In this document: piece after piece, positions 6,549 through 14,231 of the stretch
Layout of the letters: each line of letters begins with the position of its first letter
Numbering within the stretch: the first letter of the stretch is position 1
NCBI GenBank assembly: GCA_022562655.1
Contig: JADFOU010000016.1
Location: forward strand, 1 to 14,647
Origin: a candidate division TA06 bacterium
GTDB lineage: Bacteria; Hydrothermota; DG-26; E44-bin18; JADFOU01
Direction: 5' to 3'
DNA: 14,647 nt
The notes under the pieces: generated by a model
What the model was told of the DNA's origin: nothing
Database searches by the model: none
The model's input: only the letters and a program-made list of their open reading frames with translations
Translations under genes and position numbers: made by a program

Positions 6549-7889
6549 TTATCGAAATAACTTTTCTACTTCGTCCAAATCCTGCGATCGTGTAAATACC
6601 ACCGCCTTATCCCCTGGAAGAATCTGGGTATCTCCCTTGGGAATAATCAATTGCTCCCCGTGCATGATCGCACCCACAATGGCATGTTTAGGAAAGTGAA
6701 TGTCTTTCAAAGGTTTACGTGTGATTTCAAAACCCTCTCGGGCAATGAATTCAATGCATTGTGCATCCACTCCCGGAAGACTGACGATAGAGGCCACCTG
6801 TTGATGCTGGATATATTGCTGGACTGCATTAACAGTTAGCAATTGTTTGCTGACGACTGCATCCATTCCAATCGTTGGGGTAATGGGTAAATATTCCAAT
6901 TTGTTCACCAACGCGATGGTACGAGGGACGCGCAAATGTCGGGCAAGGAGTGTTGCAATGATGTTGTTCTCATCATCTCCCGTTACCGCAATAAAAGCAT
7001 CCATATCCGTAATGCCTTCGCTTGCCAGAAGATCGTAGTCCGTACCATCGCCGTGAATAATCAACGTGTGGGAAAGAACCTCCGCAATCTCCTCTGATTT
7101 TTCCTCGTTGTTCTCAATGATTTTGATCTTGATCTCTTTCTCCAAACGGGTTGCAATGAATTGACCAATCAAACCTCCACCTAATATCATTATATTTTCA
7201 ATTCGGATATCTTTCTTTCCCGTGAGTGTGATGAACTGGGGTATGTATTCGGGATCGCAAATGACAAAGATTTGATCGCGGGGGACCAGTACATCACTCC
7301 CCCTTGGAATCAAGGTTTGCTGTCTGCGATTGATGGCTACAATTCGCATGGGCGGATTGCCCAACTGTTTTCCCAATTCAACCAGCGGGATGCGCAGCAA
7401 GGGTGAATTTTCTTCCAGACGCACACCCAGTAGCTGGATCTTACCGTCTGCAAATTCGATCACATCCGTGGCGCTGGATTGGTGGATCAGGCGAACAACA
7501 GCATCTGCCGTTTCCTTTTCGGGATGAATGATGAGGTCGGCTCCCATTTCCTCAAGGGTTAAAATAAAGTCTGGCTGGGTAAATTCGGGGTTCCTCACGC
7601 GAGCAATGGTGGAGCGTACTCCAGCCTTCTTGGTCATTTTGCAAGCGGTAAGATTGAGCTCGTCATTATTGGTCATCGCTGCAACTACATCAATCTCACG
7701 AAGATTGGCCTGTTGTAACACTCGATAGCTTGCACCGTGTCCCTCGATCGCCAAAGCATCCAGCTGTTCATTCGCATGCTTCACTTTCTGGGGATCTACA
7801 TCAATCATGATGATATCATGTTTGTCTAGGGAAAGCCTTTTTCCCAGTTGGAATCCAATGTCGCCTGCACCGATGATTAGAATACGCAT
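6549..7889 (-). CDS. trkA: TrkA potassium uptake regulator (two RCK units)
   Basis: A 446-residue cytoplasmic gating subunit in the standard duplicated layout: RCK_N (about 1-130) with NAD motif GAGDIG (7-12) and acidic strand end MIDVD (28-32); RCK_C (about 140-225); second RCK_N (about 230-350) with GGGLIG (237-242); second RCK_C (about 365-446). Both nucleotide sites look intact. It binds NAD(H) or ATP and controls TrkH, encoded directly downstream. A GGAGG site lies ten bases before the ATG. The gap to the CNNM gene upstream is 144 bp and holds a palindrome, so trkA may have its own promoter. RCK_C domains in some bacteria bind c-di-AMP. Whether these do cannot be told by eye. Confidence 0.95.
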   Translation of the reverse strand: MRILIIGAGDIGFQLGKRLSLDKHDIIMIDVDPQKVKHANEQLDALAIEGHGASYRVLQQANLREIDVVAAMTNNDELNLTACKMTKKAGVRSTIARVRNPEFTQPDFILTLEEMGADLIIHPEKETADAVVRLIHQSSATDVIEFADGKIQLLGVRLEENSPLLRIPLVELGKQLGNPPMRIVAINRRQQTLIPRGSDVLVPRDQIFVICDPEYIPQFITLTGKKDIRIENIMILGGGLIGQFIATRLEKEIKIKIIENNEEKSEEIAEVLSHTLIIHGDGTDYDLLASEGITDMDAFIAVTGDDENNIIATLLARHLRVPRTIALVNKLEYLPITPTIGMDAVVSKQLLTVNAVQQYIQHQQVASIVSLPGVDAQCIEFIAREGFEITRKPLKDIHFPKHAIVGAIMHGEQLIIPKGDTQILPGDKAVVFTRSQDLDEVEKLFR

Positions 7890-7969
7890 AATCCGATATC
7901 CTCCATGATTAAGTTTTTTTCAATTCGGAAGTGGTAATTATGGGGGAGATTCCTTTGATTCAAAGTTTC

Positions 7970-8016
7970 AAGATTATAAAATTCCAGATTTAAAAATCTT
8001 CCAATCTCTCAATCTT
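7970..8016. repeat. Imperfect AAGATT...AATCTT palindrome
   Basis: The left arm (7970-7991, starting AAGATTATAAAATTCC) and the right arm (7994-8016, ending CTCTCAATCTT) are imperfect reverse complements around AGATTTAAAAATCT. It occupies the gap between the 327-residue CNNM gene and trkA. The AT-rich stem lacks a clear T-run on either strand, so I call it a repeat, not a terminator. Confidence 0.55.
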
Positions 8017-8033
8017 AAAATCTCCAACCCAAA

Positions 8034-9017
8034 TTAAAGAAATTCCTCACGAATCTCTCCGAACAATTCTTTCAGAATGTCATCCAGGGTGATTAAACCG
8101 ACTACCTTTCCCTCTTCATTCCGGACCAGGACAAGATGGTTCACCTCTTCACGGAGAATTGTGAGGAGTTCGTTAAAATTCATCGTCTCTGAAACGAATT
8201 GAGGGGGATGGAGGATTTTCCGAATCTCCTCATCCTTGAACAGGTCCGTAACATGTAGGATTCCTACGATCTCGTCCAGTCCGCCAGAGGCGGATTGAAA
8301 CAGGGGGACCCGTTCATGTCCTGTCCTGTAAATCTCTTTTAAAAACTCCTGTCTGAAGGAGTCGATGGGGAGGGCGAATATCTTCTCCTTTTTGATCATT
8401 ATATCTCTTGCTTGCTTCTGGGAAAAGGCAAAGATGGAAGAGATGGTTTTGCTCTCTCTCGGATTGACTATCCCTCCCACAACCCCCTCCTTCAAGGCAA
8501 TCTCAAGGCTACTTTTTGTCACCAAATCCGCGTCAGGCGGGCTTTCCGGGGGACGAAGAGAGAGGGCGGCAAAGATTCCTTTTGTCGCTATCTTGACAAT
8601 AAAGATGAGAGGATAGAAAAGGTAGTAGAAAACAAGAAGAGGTTTTGTCAAAATGAGAGTGCTGGTTTCTGCCCATTTTCGAAAAAGGGCTTTCGGGAGA
8701 ATTTCTCCGAAGAGGAAGATCACCAATGTGATGAGAAAGGGTAAGAGCACTTTTCCTGTTTGACCAAACTGAGGGAGGAGCACGCTCGTGGCGAGGACGG
8801 TAGTGGCAACATTGGCGAGGTTGGTCCCTACAAGGATTGTTGAGAGAAACCCCTCGGGTTTTGCAAGAAAGGCCATAGCAGACTTTGCTGATCGGCTCCC
8901 TGCCCGCTCCAGGTGACGGAGGCGAATCCGGTCTGCGGAGATGAAAGCGATCTCGGCTCCGCTGAATAATCCCGACAGTAGGAGAGAGAAAAAAATCAGT
9001 AGTGACAACATCGTCAT
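8034..9017 (-). CDS. CNNM/CorC-family membrane protein without the C-terminal domain
   Basis: A 327-residue protein: CNNM (DUF21) transmembrane domain about 1-155, with the typical opening SGLFSGAEIAFISADRIRL and FGEILPKAL (103-111), then a CBS pair about 200-327 ending VVGLITLDDILKELFGEI. The CorC_HlyC domain that normally follows is absent, while the neighbour upstream has it. The family transports or controls Mg2+ (and Co2+) at the inner membrane. An extra SASGGL in a CBS loop (242-247) is encoded by a perfect short palindrome, and the linker PPESPPDAD (156-164) overlaps an imperfect one. The ATG at 9011 is an alternative start two codons in, and neither has a clear ribosome site. It is the second of two tandem paralogs, so a hetero-oligomer is possible. 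Confidence 0.88.
   Translation of the reverse strand: MTMLSLLIFFSLLLSGLFSGAEIAFISADRIRLRHLERAGSRSAKSAMAFLAKPEGFLSTILVGTNLANVATTVLATSVLLPQFGQTGKVLLPFLITLVIFLFGEILPKALFRKWAETSTLILTKPLLVFYYLFYPLIFIVKIATKGIFAALSLRPPESPPDADLVTKSSLEIALKEGVVGGIVNPRESKTISSIFAFSQKQARDIMIKKEKIFALPIDSFRQEFLKEIYRTGHERVPLFQSASGGLDEIVGILHVTDLFKDEEIRKILHPPQFVSETMNFNELLTILREEVNHLVLVRNEEGKVVGLITLDDILKELFGEIREEFL
8280..8294. repeat. TCCGCC-AGA-GGCGGA palindrome inside the CBS domain
   Basis: A perfect 6-bp inverted repeat with a 3-base centre. It is translated in frame as an additional SASGGL-like loop between the HERVPLF strand and the DEIVGIL strand, where the paralog next door has only YKDSFDHIIGIL. Confidence 0.6.
8524..8545. 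repeat. Imperfect palindrome in the DUF21-CBS linker
   Basis: AAATCCGC (8524-8531) and GCGGGCTTT (8537-8545) are reverse complements apart from one extra base. The segment encodes the proline-rich linker between the membrane domain and the CBS pair. The match is short, so chance is not excluded. Confidence 0.35.
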
Positions 9018-9142
9018 TATAGGAAATTCGTCCTTCCTATTTCCAATTTCCAGTTTTCCTTCCGAGATCTTCGATTCTCCTACTCGGGGGTTTGGCTGGT
9101 AAGCAACGGAGATCTTTGATTCCCTTCTCCAATTTCCGACAA
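9018..9142. other. Intergenic gap with a direct repeat
   Basis: A 125-bp gap between the two CNNM genes. GAGATCTTCGATTCTCC (about 9064-9080) recurs as GAGATCTTTGATTCCC (about 9109-9124), and TTTCCAATTTCC near 9039-9050 has a partial match near 9126-9137. No promoter or terminator is clear. Confidence 0.45.
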
Positions 9143-10420
9143 CTACTTTCCAGTCTTTCTCACCTTCACTCCGACAATCCTTCGTTCCACCACCTCTTCA
9201 ATGGTGAAGGTCACTCCTTCATAACGGTAGATCTCTCCCTCTCCAGGAATTTTTCCTGCCAGGTCATACAGAAATCCTCCAAGGGTGACAGCAAATTCCG
9301 TGGGTAAATCTAAATCCAGGAGTTCATTGAGATGATGGAGATCTATACTTCCTAATACCTTCGCTTCTCCGTCGATAGGAGGGCTTAATAGAGGCGATTC
9401 TCCTCGATCTTCTTCCTCTAAAATCTCCCCCACCACCTCCTCCAAGAGGTCATCCAGAGTAACCAGTCCTGCCGTTCCTCCATACTCATCCACAACAATC
9501 CCGATGTGGGAAGACCTCTTCTCCAGGCCGGAGTAGAAGTCTCCAACCCTCATGGTCTCAGGAACCAGATAGGAGGGTCTCAAAATGGAAGAGACCGCCA
9601 TCTCCGGCTTGGAGAGATGGGGAAGGAGATCCCGAGCATAGAGGATCCCAATGATGTGGTCAAATGAATCTTTATAGACTGGAATCCTCGAATAACGCTT
9701 CGTTTGGAAAAGATCCACTGCTTCCGCAACGCGCGCCGTCGAAGGAATCGCCACTACTTTCACGCGAGGGGTCATTACCTCTCTCACCTGGGTCTGTGCG
9801 AGATCGAAGACGCGTCGGACCATGAATGCCTCTTCAGGTTTCAAAACACGACTTTCCACTCCAATTTCTAACATTGTCTTTAACTCATCCACGCTCCGCA
9901 GAAGACCCTCTTCTTCGCCTCCAGAAGCCCCTCCTTTCCTGTGAAGGCCTCGTATCGGTCTGAGAAGGAGCTGGAGAAGAAAGAGAAAAGGCGTGAAGAG
10001 GAGAAGGATCATCTTGAGCAGTGGAGCCACCTTAAGGGCCATTCTCTCCGCCCGCTGAGCAGCGTAGAGTTTGGGAGTGAACTCTCCGAAGATTAAAAGG
10101 AGGAGGGTCATTCCTATAATCGCCACAACCGTTCCGGTCCCTTCGGAGAATCCCATTTTCTGAGCGAGACGGAGAGAGAGGAGGGCGGCAAAGAATGATG
10201 CCCCCACATTGACCAGGGTATTCCCGAGAAGTATGGCTGAGAGGGTCTTTTCAGGGTCCTGGTGGAGATCGGAAAGGGCGGAGACATTCTTCCTTCCTTC
10301 GGCTACAAGTCGTTTCAAATGCAACCGAGTGATCGAGAAGACCGCCACCTCTGAGCCTGAAAAGAAGGAGGAGAAAGGCAGAAGAATGAGTAGGGCAATC
10401 AGAGATAAGGGAACTTCCAT
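9143..10420 (-). CDS. CNNM/CorC-family protein, full domain set
   Basis: A 425-residue protein: CNNM (DUF21) membrane domain about 1-170 (FSSFFSGSEVAVFSITRLHL at the start, FGEFTPKLYA at 111-120), a CBS pair about 205-335 with the signature VVDEYGGTAGLVTLDDLLEE (309-328), and a CorC_HlyC domain about 345-425. This is the common HlyC/CorC architecture linked to Mg2+ or Co2+ efflux and homeostasis. Its place after phoH, 7TM-HD and ybeY matches ybeX (corC) in the classic ybeZ-ybeY-ybeX cluster, although E. coli YbeX lacks the membrane domain. The start codon has no ribosome binding site: the sequence just before it is the palindromic repeat that also ends ybeY. Translation may therefore be poor, or may depend on read-through from upstream. 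Confidence 0.92.
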   Translation of the reverse strand: MEVPLSLIALLILLPFSSFFSGSEVAVFSITRLHLKRLVAEGRKNVSALSDLHQDPEKTLSAILLGNTLVNVGASFFAALLSLRLAQKMGFSEGTGTVVAIIGMTLLLLIFGEFTPKLYAAQRAERMALKVAPLLKMILLLFTPFLFLLQLLLRPIRGLHRKGGASGGEEEGLLRSVDELKTMLEIGVESRVLKPEEAFMVRRVFDLAQTQVREVMTPRVKVVAIPSTARVAEAVDLFQTKRYSRIPVYKDSFDHIIGILYARDLLPHLSKPEMAVSSILRPSYLVPETMRVGDFYSGLEKRSSHIGIVVDEYGGTAGLVTLDDLLEEVVGEILEEEDRGESPLLSPPIDGEAKVLGSIDLHHLNELLDLDLPTEFAVTLGGFLYDLAGKIPGEGEIYRYEGVTFTIEEVVERRIVGVKVRKTGK

Positions 10421-10423
10421 TTT

Positions 10424-10493
10424 GGTAATTGGTTAAATAGTTAAATGGTTACCGGAATCGGGTTGCGAATTACCATTTAGCCATTCACCAATT
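10424..10493. repeat. Palindromic repeat, AATTGGT family (copy 2), at the ybeY 3' end
   Basis: The arm at 10427-10449 and the arm at 10472-10493 are near reverse complements (about 22 bases each). Both begin AATTGGT when read towards the centre, and the centre contains CCGGAATCGGG. It is the same family as 771-833. It overlaps the last codons and stop of ybeY and replaces the region upstream of the next gene. Confidence 0.75.
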
Positions 10494-10863
10494 TTTTGAG
10501 TCCGTGTGTAATGAGGAGGGCTACTTCTTCTTCAAGGGTATTGTTGTATTCTTTAGCCTGAAGGGCTGCACGATTGAGACAGATATAAATCTCTCCCAAG
10601 AGACCTCTGGAGTAGCGATCCTTCAATGGAAAGGTAAGGACATCTGTCACCTGATTCACCATACGATATTTTCGATTCAATCGACGTATCGTCTTTTCAT
10701 CACAGAAGACGATCCCCACCTCCCCCTCCTCTTTGAACCGGCTTCTCACAATCCGTTCCACAAAACTCCTCCGAAGCGATCCACAGTCCCAAGGGCCTAC
10801 CGTTCCAGGCGAGCCAGACCTCTCAGCCGGAGAATCGAGCCCTTCAATCTTGACCTTTAGCAT
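10477..10863 (-). CDS. ybeY: YbeY endoribonuclease, C-terminally truncated (probable pseudogene)
   Basis: A 128-residue frame that matches YbeY through its middle: FVERIV, VGIVFCDEKTIRRLNRKYR, TDVLTFPL (73-80), LLGEIYICLNRA and EEEVALLITHG. The family then needs HGxLHLxGYDH, whose three histidines hold the metal. Here the frame reads HGLKKLVNG and stops, leaving only His120, where a palindromic repeat begins. About 25-30 residues are missing, and they are not found in other frames before the next gene. YbeY normally matures 16S rRNA 3' ends and takes part in ribosome quality control. The start overlaps the upstream stop codon (ATGCTAA), and GGAAG lies upstream. Residues about 10-29 (SPAERSGSPGTVGPWDCG) look like an extra insert relative to relatives. 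Either the gene is dead, another copy exists elsewhere, or the assembly is wrong here. Confidence 0.85.
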   Translation of the reverse strand: MLKVKIEGLDSPAERSGSPGTVGPWDCGSLRRSFVERIVRSRFKEEGEVGIVFCDEKTIRRLNRKYRMVNQVTDVLTFPLKDRYSRGLLGEIYICLNRAALQAKEYNNTLEEEVALLITHGLKKLVNG

Positions 10864-13166
10864 TCTTTTTTTCTTCCCGGAGGGGGCGAAGGTTGGGAAG
10901 GCCGGGGGCGGGCAGACCCGATTCGAGCAGGGCGGTCGGGCTCAGCAGGATACTCGATTCTTGGATGAAAGATTCCGACAAGAACAGGGAAGAAGGCGTC
11001 TCCAATCTTGCGGAGTTGTGAAAGGGTGAGGTTGCTCGAATCCAATTGACCATCCCGGAGGCGCCTGTCCAGAGTCTCCTGAATGGCCTCTTTCAGACGT
11101 GTTGGAGTAGGGTTTTCGAGGCTCCGACAAGTGGCTTCGAGGGTGTCCGCCAGCATAATGATGGCTGACTCTTGGGTAGTGGGCTTGGGGCCCGAATAAC
11201 GGAAAAGGGATTCATCCACGTTTTCACCAGAATTTTTCTCCTTCGCCTTCTCGTAAAAGTATTTCATCAGAGTGGTGCCCTGGTGCTCCCGAATCACATC
11301 AATAATCTTTTGAGGAAGCCTCGCTTCTCTCGCCATTTCCACACCTTCTTTGATGTGTGAGGTGACGACCAAGGTGGACATCTCAGGGGTCAATCCGTCA
11401 TGGGGGTTCTTGATCCCCGATTGATTCTCGATGAAGTATTGAGGCTTTTTCATCTTGCCGATATCGTGATAATAGGAAGCCACCCTTGCCAGAAGGGGAT
11501 TGGCATCAATGGCTTTTGCAGCCGCCTCAGCAAGACTCCCCAGAACAAGGGAGTGGTGGTAGGTCCCTGGAGCCTGAACGGCCAGTTCTCGGAGGAGAGG
11601 ACGATTCATATCGGAGAGTTCTAACAGGGTGATATTGGTTGTTATCTTAAAAACGCGCTCAAAGATGGGAAGAAACATGATGATGAGAAAAGTGGAAAAG
11701 ACCCCGTTGAAAAGCCCAAAAAGGGAGTCCTTCAAAATGACCTCAGGTGCCTTCATCTTCAGCAGACCTAATGAGAGGATCGCCAGGATCTGGGCGGAGG
11801 TGATAAAGAGGAGAGTTCGGTAGAACTGGGACCGATGGGTGAGCCCCTTTGCGCTTGCCACACCGGCAAGGCCTCCGGCGAGGGCAACGAGGGAGCCAGA
11901 GAAACGAAGATCCGTATATAAGCCCAGAAGGAGGGAGAGGAATACTGTTAAGGCAACCCCAATCTCCCGTCCTAACAGGATAGCGACAAGAGTGGCTGCA
12001 AAGGGGACAGGGAAGAGATAGAGATAGGACTCGGCTGGAGAGAAGCGGAGGATTAAAGAAGAGATTCCCATCACCATGCAGAAGATTAAGGCAAGGAGAA
12101 GAAGAGTGGAAATTCGCTCCCGCTCCTCCGGTTTCGACATCTGAAAGAAGAGGCCAAAGAAGAGAAGAAGGAGGAGAAATAGTCCGTTTCTACCTATTAT
12201 CGTCAAAAATTTTACAGGCCTTGGATTCTCATTCCCTTTCGCCTCTCGTAAGGACCTCAATCTATCCACCACCTCTCGAGTGACAGGATCGTGAGCACGG
12301 ACAATCATCTCTCCCATGAGGACCGTCCCCTTGACCTTTGAGACTTCCTTCCTTGCCTCTCCCTGTCTCTTCTTCGTCTCTTCCACATTATAATAGAGGT
12401 TTTCCTCTAAGAAAGACGAAGCCATTTCTACAAGGGTCTCTACTCTCTCAGGCTCTTCAGAAAAGTGACGGGCTCCCTCCTCTCGAATCTTGAGAATCGC
12501 TTCGGATCGATCCAAAACCTCTCCCAGACCCTTTGGAGATTCGCCATCTCCTCGCTTGATCACCACCCCTCGCCACTTGTGCCGAAAAGCCTTCTTATCC
12601 TTCATTACCCCTTTTTCCAAAACCTCCTTGAGAAGGTTCTGGAGAGTTTTCGACATCCCTGCCTTCTTTTCTTGACGAGAGGTCTCCGAAAGGAGACGGG
12701 TAATGGTCGCTGCAGAGAGAGCTCTCTCCAAAGATTGAACCTTCTCGATCTTCTCTTCCAGATTCCCTTTTCCCTTACGAATCCTCTCCACCTCCGTGAA
12801 ATATTGCTTGATCCTTTTCAGGACCTTCTGCCTCTTCTCTTCACGGAAGTCGAGGACAGGAAGAACAGCACTTGCAGTCGCCTCCTGCTCCGCCTCCAAT
12901 TCGGTCTGGGTTTTGGTAATGAAGAAAGTGAAGGGGGCGATCACATCCTCAGGAGCAATGTCTCCCTGTTTTAAAGTTACCTCCTCCATCCCCTTTCCGG
13001 GGGTGAAGAGGTTGAAAAAGAAGAGGACTCCTATGAGAAGCCCGATTCGGATTCCCAAGAACCCCGCTTTCGACCGCAGGGCCCTCTCTACGAGAATCGA
13101 AGATCTCCGAAGGAAATCCTCAACCCTCTTCATCTCTATCTTCATTGTCCTGCTCTTTTCTTTCAT
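10857..13166 (-). CDS. pgpH: 7TM-HD cyclic-di-AMP phosphodiesterase, PgpH/YqfF type
   Basis: A 769-residue inner-membrane protein in the standard layout: N-terminal helix about 37-53, extracellular 7TMR-HDED region about 60-315, a cluster of membrane helices about 320-500 and a cytoplasmic HD domain about 530-735. HD metal residues are in place: His538, HDIGK (567-571), His604, His628 and Asp674 in LADTLEA. Family members hydrolyse c-di-AMP, which governs potassium and osmotic balance in many bacteria. The gene overlaps phoH at its start; ATGs at 13166, 13145 and 13133 are all possible, and 13166 with AAAGG before it is listed. It overlaps ybeY by seven bases. After the usual end (GIFHPRIEYP, 740) there is a 29-residue Pro/Arg/Ser-rich tail that looks unlike the family and is probably disordered. 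Confidence 0.92.
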   Translation of the reverse strand: MKEKSRTMKIEMKRVEDFLRRSSILVERALRSKAGFLGIRIGLLIGVLFFFNLFTPGKGMEEVTLKQGDIAPEDVIAPFTFFITKTQTELEAEQEATASAVLPVLDFREEKRQKVLKRIKQYFTEVERIRKGKGNLEEKIEKVQSLERALSAATITRLLSETSRQEKKAGMSKTLQNLLKEVLEKGVMKDKKAFRHKWRGVVIKRGDGESPKGLGEVLDRSEAILKIREEGARHFSEEPERVETLVEMASSFLEENLYYNVEETKKRQGEARKEVSKVKGTVLMGEMIVRAHDPVTREVVDRLRSLREAKGNENPRPVKFLTIIGRNGLFLLLLLFFGLFFQMSKPEERERISTLLLLALIFCMVMGISSLILRFSPAESYLYLFPVPFAATLVAILLGREIGVALTVFLSLLLGLYTDLRFSGSLVALAGGLAGVASAKGLTHRSQFYRTLLFITSAQILAILSLGLLKMKAPEVILKDSLFGLFNGVFSTFLIIMFLPIFERVFKITTNITLLELSDMNRPLLRELAVQAPGTYHHSLVLGSLAEAAAKAIDANPLLARVASYYHDIGKMKKPQYFIENQSGIKNPHDGLTPEMSTLVVTSHIKEGVEMAREARLPQKIIDVIREHQGTTLMKYFYEKAKEKNSGENVDESLFRYSGPKPTTQESAIIMLADTLEATCRSLENPTPTRLKEAIQETLDRRLRDGQLDSSNLTLSQLRKIGDAFFPVLVGIFHPRIEYPAEPDRPARIGSARPRPSQPSPPPGRKKEC

Positions 13167-14079
13167 AAGCCTTTATGATTTCTGTTACCAATCGGTGACG
13201 AACCACATCCTTTCCTGCAAGATAGATGAACTGGATTCCCTCCACTTTATTAAGGATCTGTTTGATCTCAACCAGTCCCGAAGCGTTCTCCTGAGGGAGG
13301 TCAATCTGGGTGATATCTCCTGTGATGACCGCTTTGGAGTAGATGCCTAAGCGGGTGAGAAACATCTTCATTTGCATCCTCGTGGTATTCTGGGCCTCAT
13401 CTAAGATAATAAAAGCATCATTGAGCGTTCTTCCCCGCATATAGGCCAGGGGTGCGACCTCAATGGTTCTGGAGTCTAACCACCGTCTCATCCGGTCATA
13501 AGGAAGCATCTCATAGAGGGCATCATAGAGGGGTCTGAGATAGGGATCCACCTTTTCTTGATAATCCCCGGGAAGGAACCCCAGACTCTCGCCCGCCTCA
13601 ACAGCCGGTCTGACTAAGAGAATTCTCTCCACCTGCTTAGAATGGAGGAGATCAACCCCTTTTGCGACGGCGAGATAGGTCTTCCCTGTCCCTGCGGGTC
13701 CGATAGAGACAACAATGTCATGACGATTCATCGCCTCCAGATATTCCCTCTGCCCTTCGCTCTTCGGCCGGATAGTAAGTTTGGGGGTATGGAGCCGGAT
13801 CAGTCCCTCTTCTTGGTTTCCCTCTCCTTTCTTCAGGGCCCGGAGCATATAGAAGACCTCCTCCTCACTCAATGAGCCATCCCTTTTGACTTGATTGGAC
13901 AGACGGGCAAGTAAATCCGACACCCTGTTGACCTCTTCCACCTCTCCCTGAATCGTTACGATCTCTCCTCGAGCCGTGATCTTTGCCTGAAAGGCCTCCT
14001 CGATCATTTTCAGGTGACGATCTTGTTCTCCAAAAAGGGAGAGTCGATTTGCCTTCAACCGGATTCTTTTGGTCACCAT
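13120..14079 (-). CDS. phoH: PhoH-like ATPase (PhoL/YbeZ)
   Basis: A 319-residue cytoplasmic P-loop ATPase, normal size for the family. Residues about 1-60 form a small RNA-binding-like N-terminal domain. Walker A is GPAGTGKT (127-134), Walker B with DEAQ is at 223-230, and sensor TGD is at 253-255. PhoH proteins of this type are linked to RNA metabolism and sit with ybeY in many genomes, as here. ATG 14079 is chosen because MVTKRIRLKANRL fits the family start. A longer open frame reaches 14238, but that would translate through a leader hairpin and an upstream terminator. No strong ribosome site is seen before 14079. The 3' end overlaps the 7TM-HD gene, so the two are probably co-translated. 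The gene appears to head a co-oriented group running at least to the CNNM pair. Confidence 0.95.
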   Translation of the reverse strand: MVTKRIRLKANRLSLFGEQDRHLKMIEEAFQAKITARGEIVTIQGEVEEVNRVSDLLARLSNQVKRDGSLSEEEVFYMLRALKKGEGNQEEGLIRLHTPKLTIRPKSEGQREYLEAMNRHDIVVSIGPAGTGKTYLAVAKGVDLLHSKQVERILLVRPAVEAGESLGFLPGDYQEKVDPYLRPLYDALYEMLPYDRMRRWLDSRTIEVAPLAYMRGRTLNDAFIILDEAQNTTRMQMKMFLTRLGIYSKAVITGDITQIDLPQENASGLVEIKQILNKVEGIQFIYLAGKDVVRHRLVTEIIKAYERKEQDNEDRDEEG

Positions 14080-14126
14080 GGGTTTCAAAAAACAAACAAT
14101 TTCAGAGGACCAATTCTTAAAATTGC

Positions 14127-14164
14127 AACCACAAGATTCGCGCAAAGAAGAAAATCTTGTGGTT
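14127..14164 (-). promoter_or_regulatory. 12-bp perfect hairpin in the phoH leader
   Basis: AACCACAAGATT (14127-14138) and AATCTTGTGGTT (14153-14164) are exact inverted copies around a 14-base loop. The structure lies 48 bases upstream of the phoH start codon and downstream of the terminator of the preceding gene, so it is either in the 5' leader or an operator. It has no T-run on the phoH strand, which argues against a plain terminator. Confidence 0.5.
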
Positions 14165-14188
14165 ATTGCTGTCTGAAATTTGCCTGAT

Positions 14189-14231
14189 AAAAACGCTCCC
14201 AGCCTTTCACCCCGAAAGGGGAGCCAGGAGC
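14189..14231 (-). terminator. Rho-independent terminator after the LysM gene
   Basis: On the - strand, GCTCCTGGC (14231-14223) pairs fully with GCTGGGAGC (14203-14195), counting two G-T pairs. An inner CCCCTTTCGGGG hairpin sits between them, and five T residues follow (14193-14189). It starts 75 bp past the LysM stop codon and separates that gene from phoH. Confidence 0.8.
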
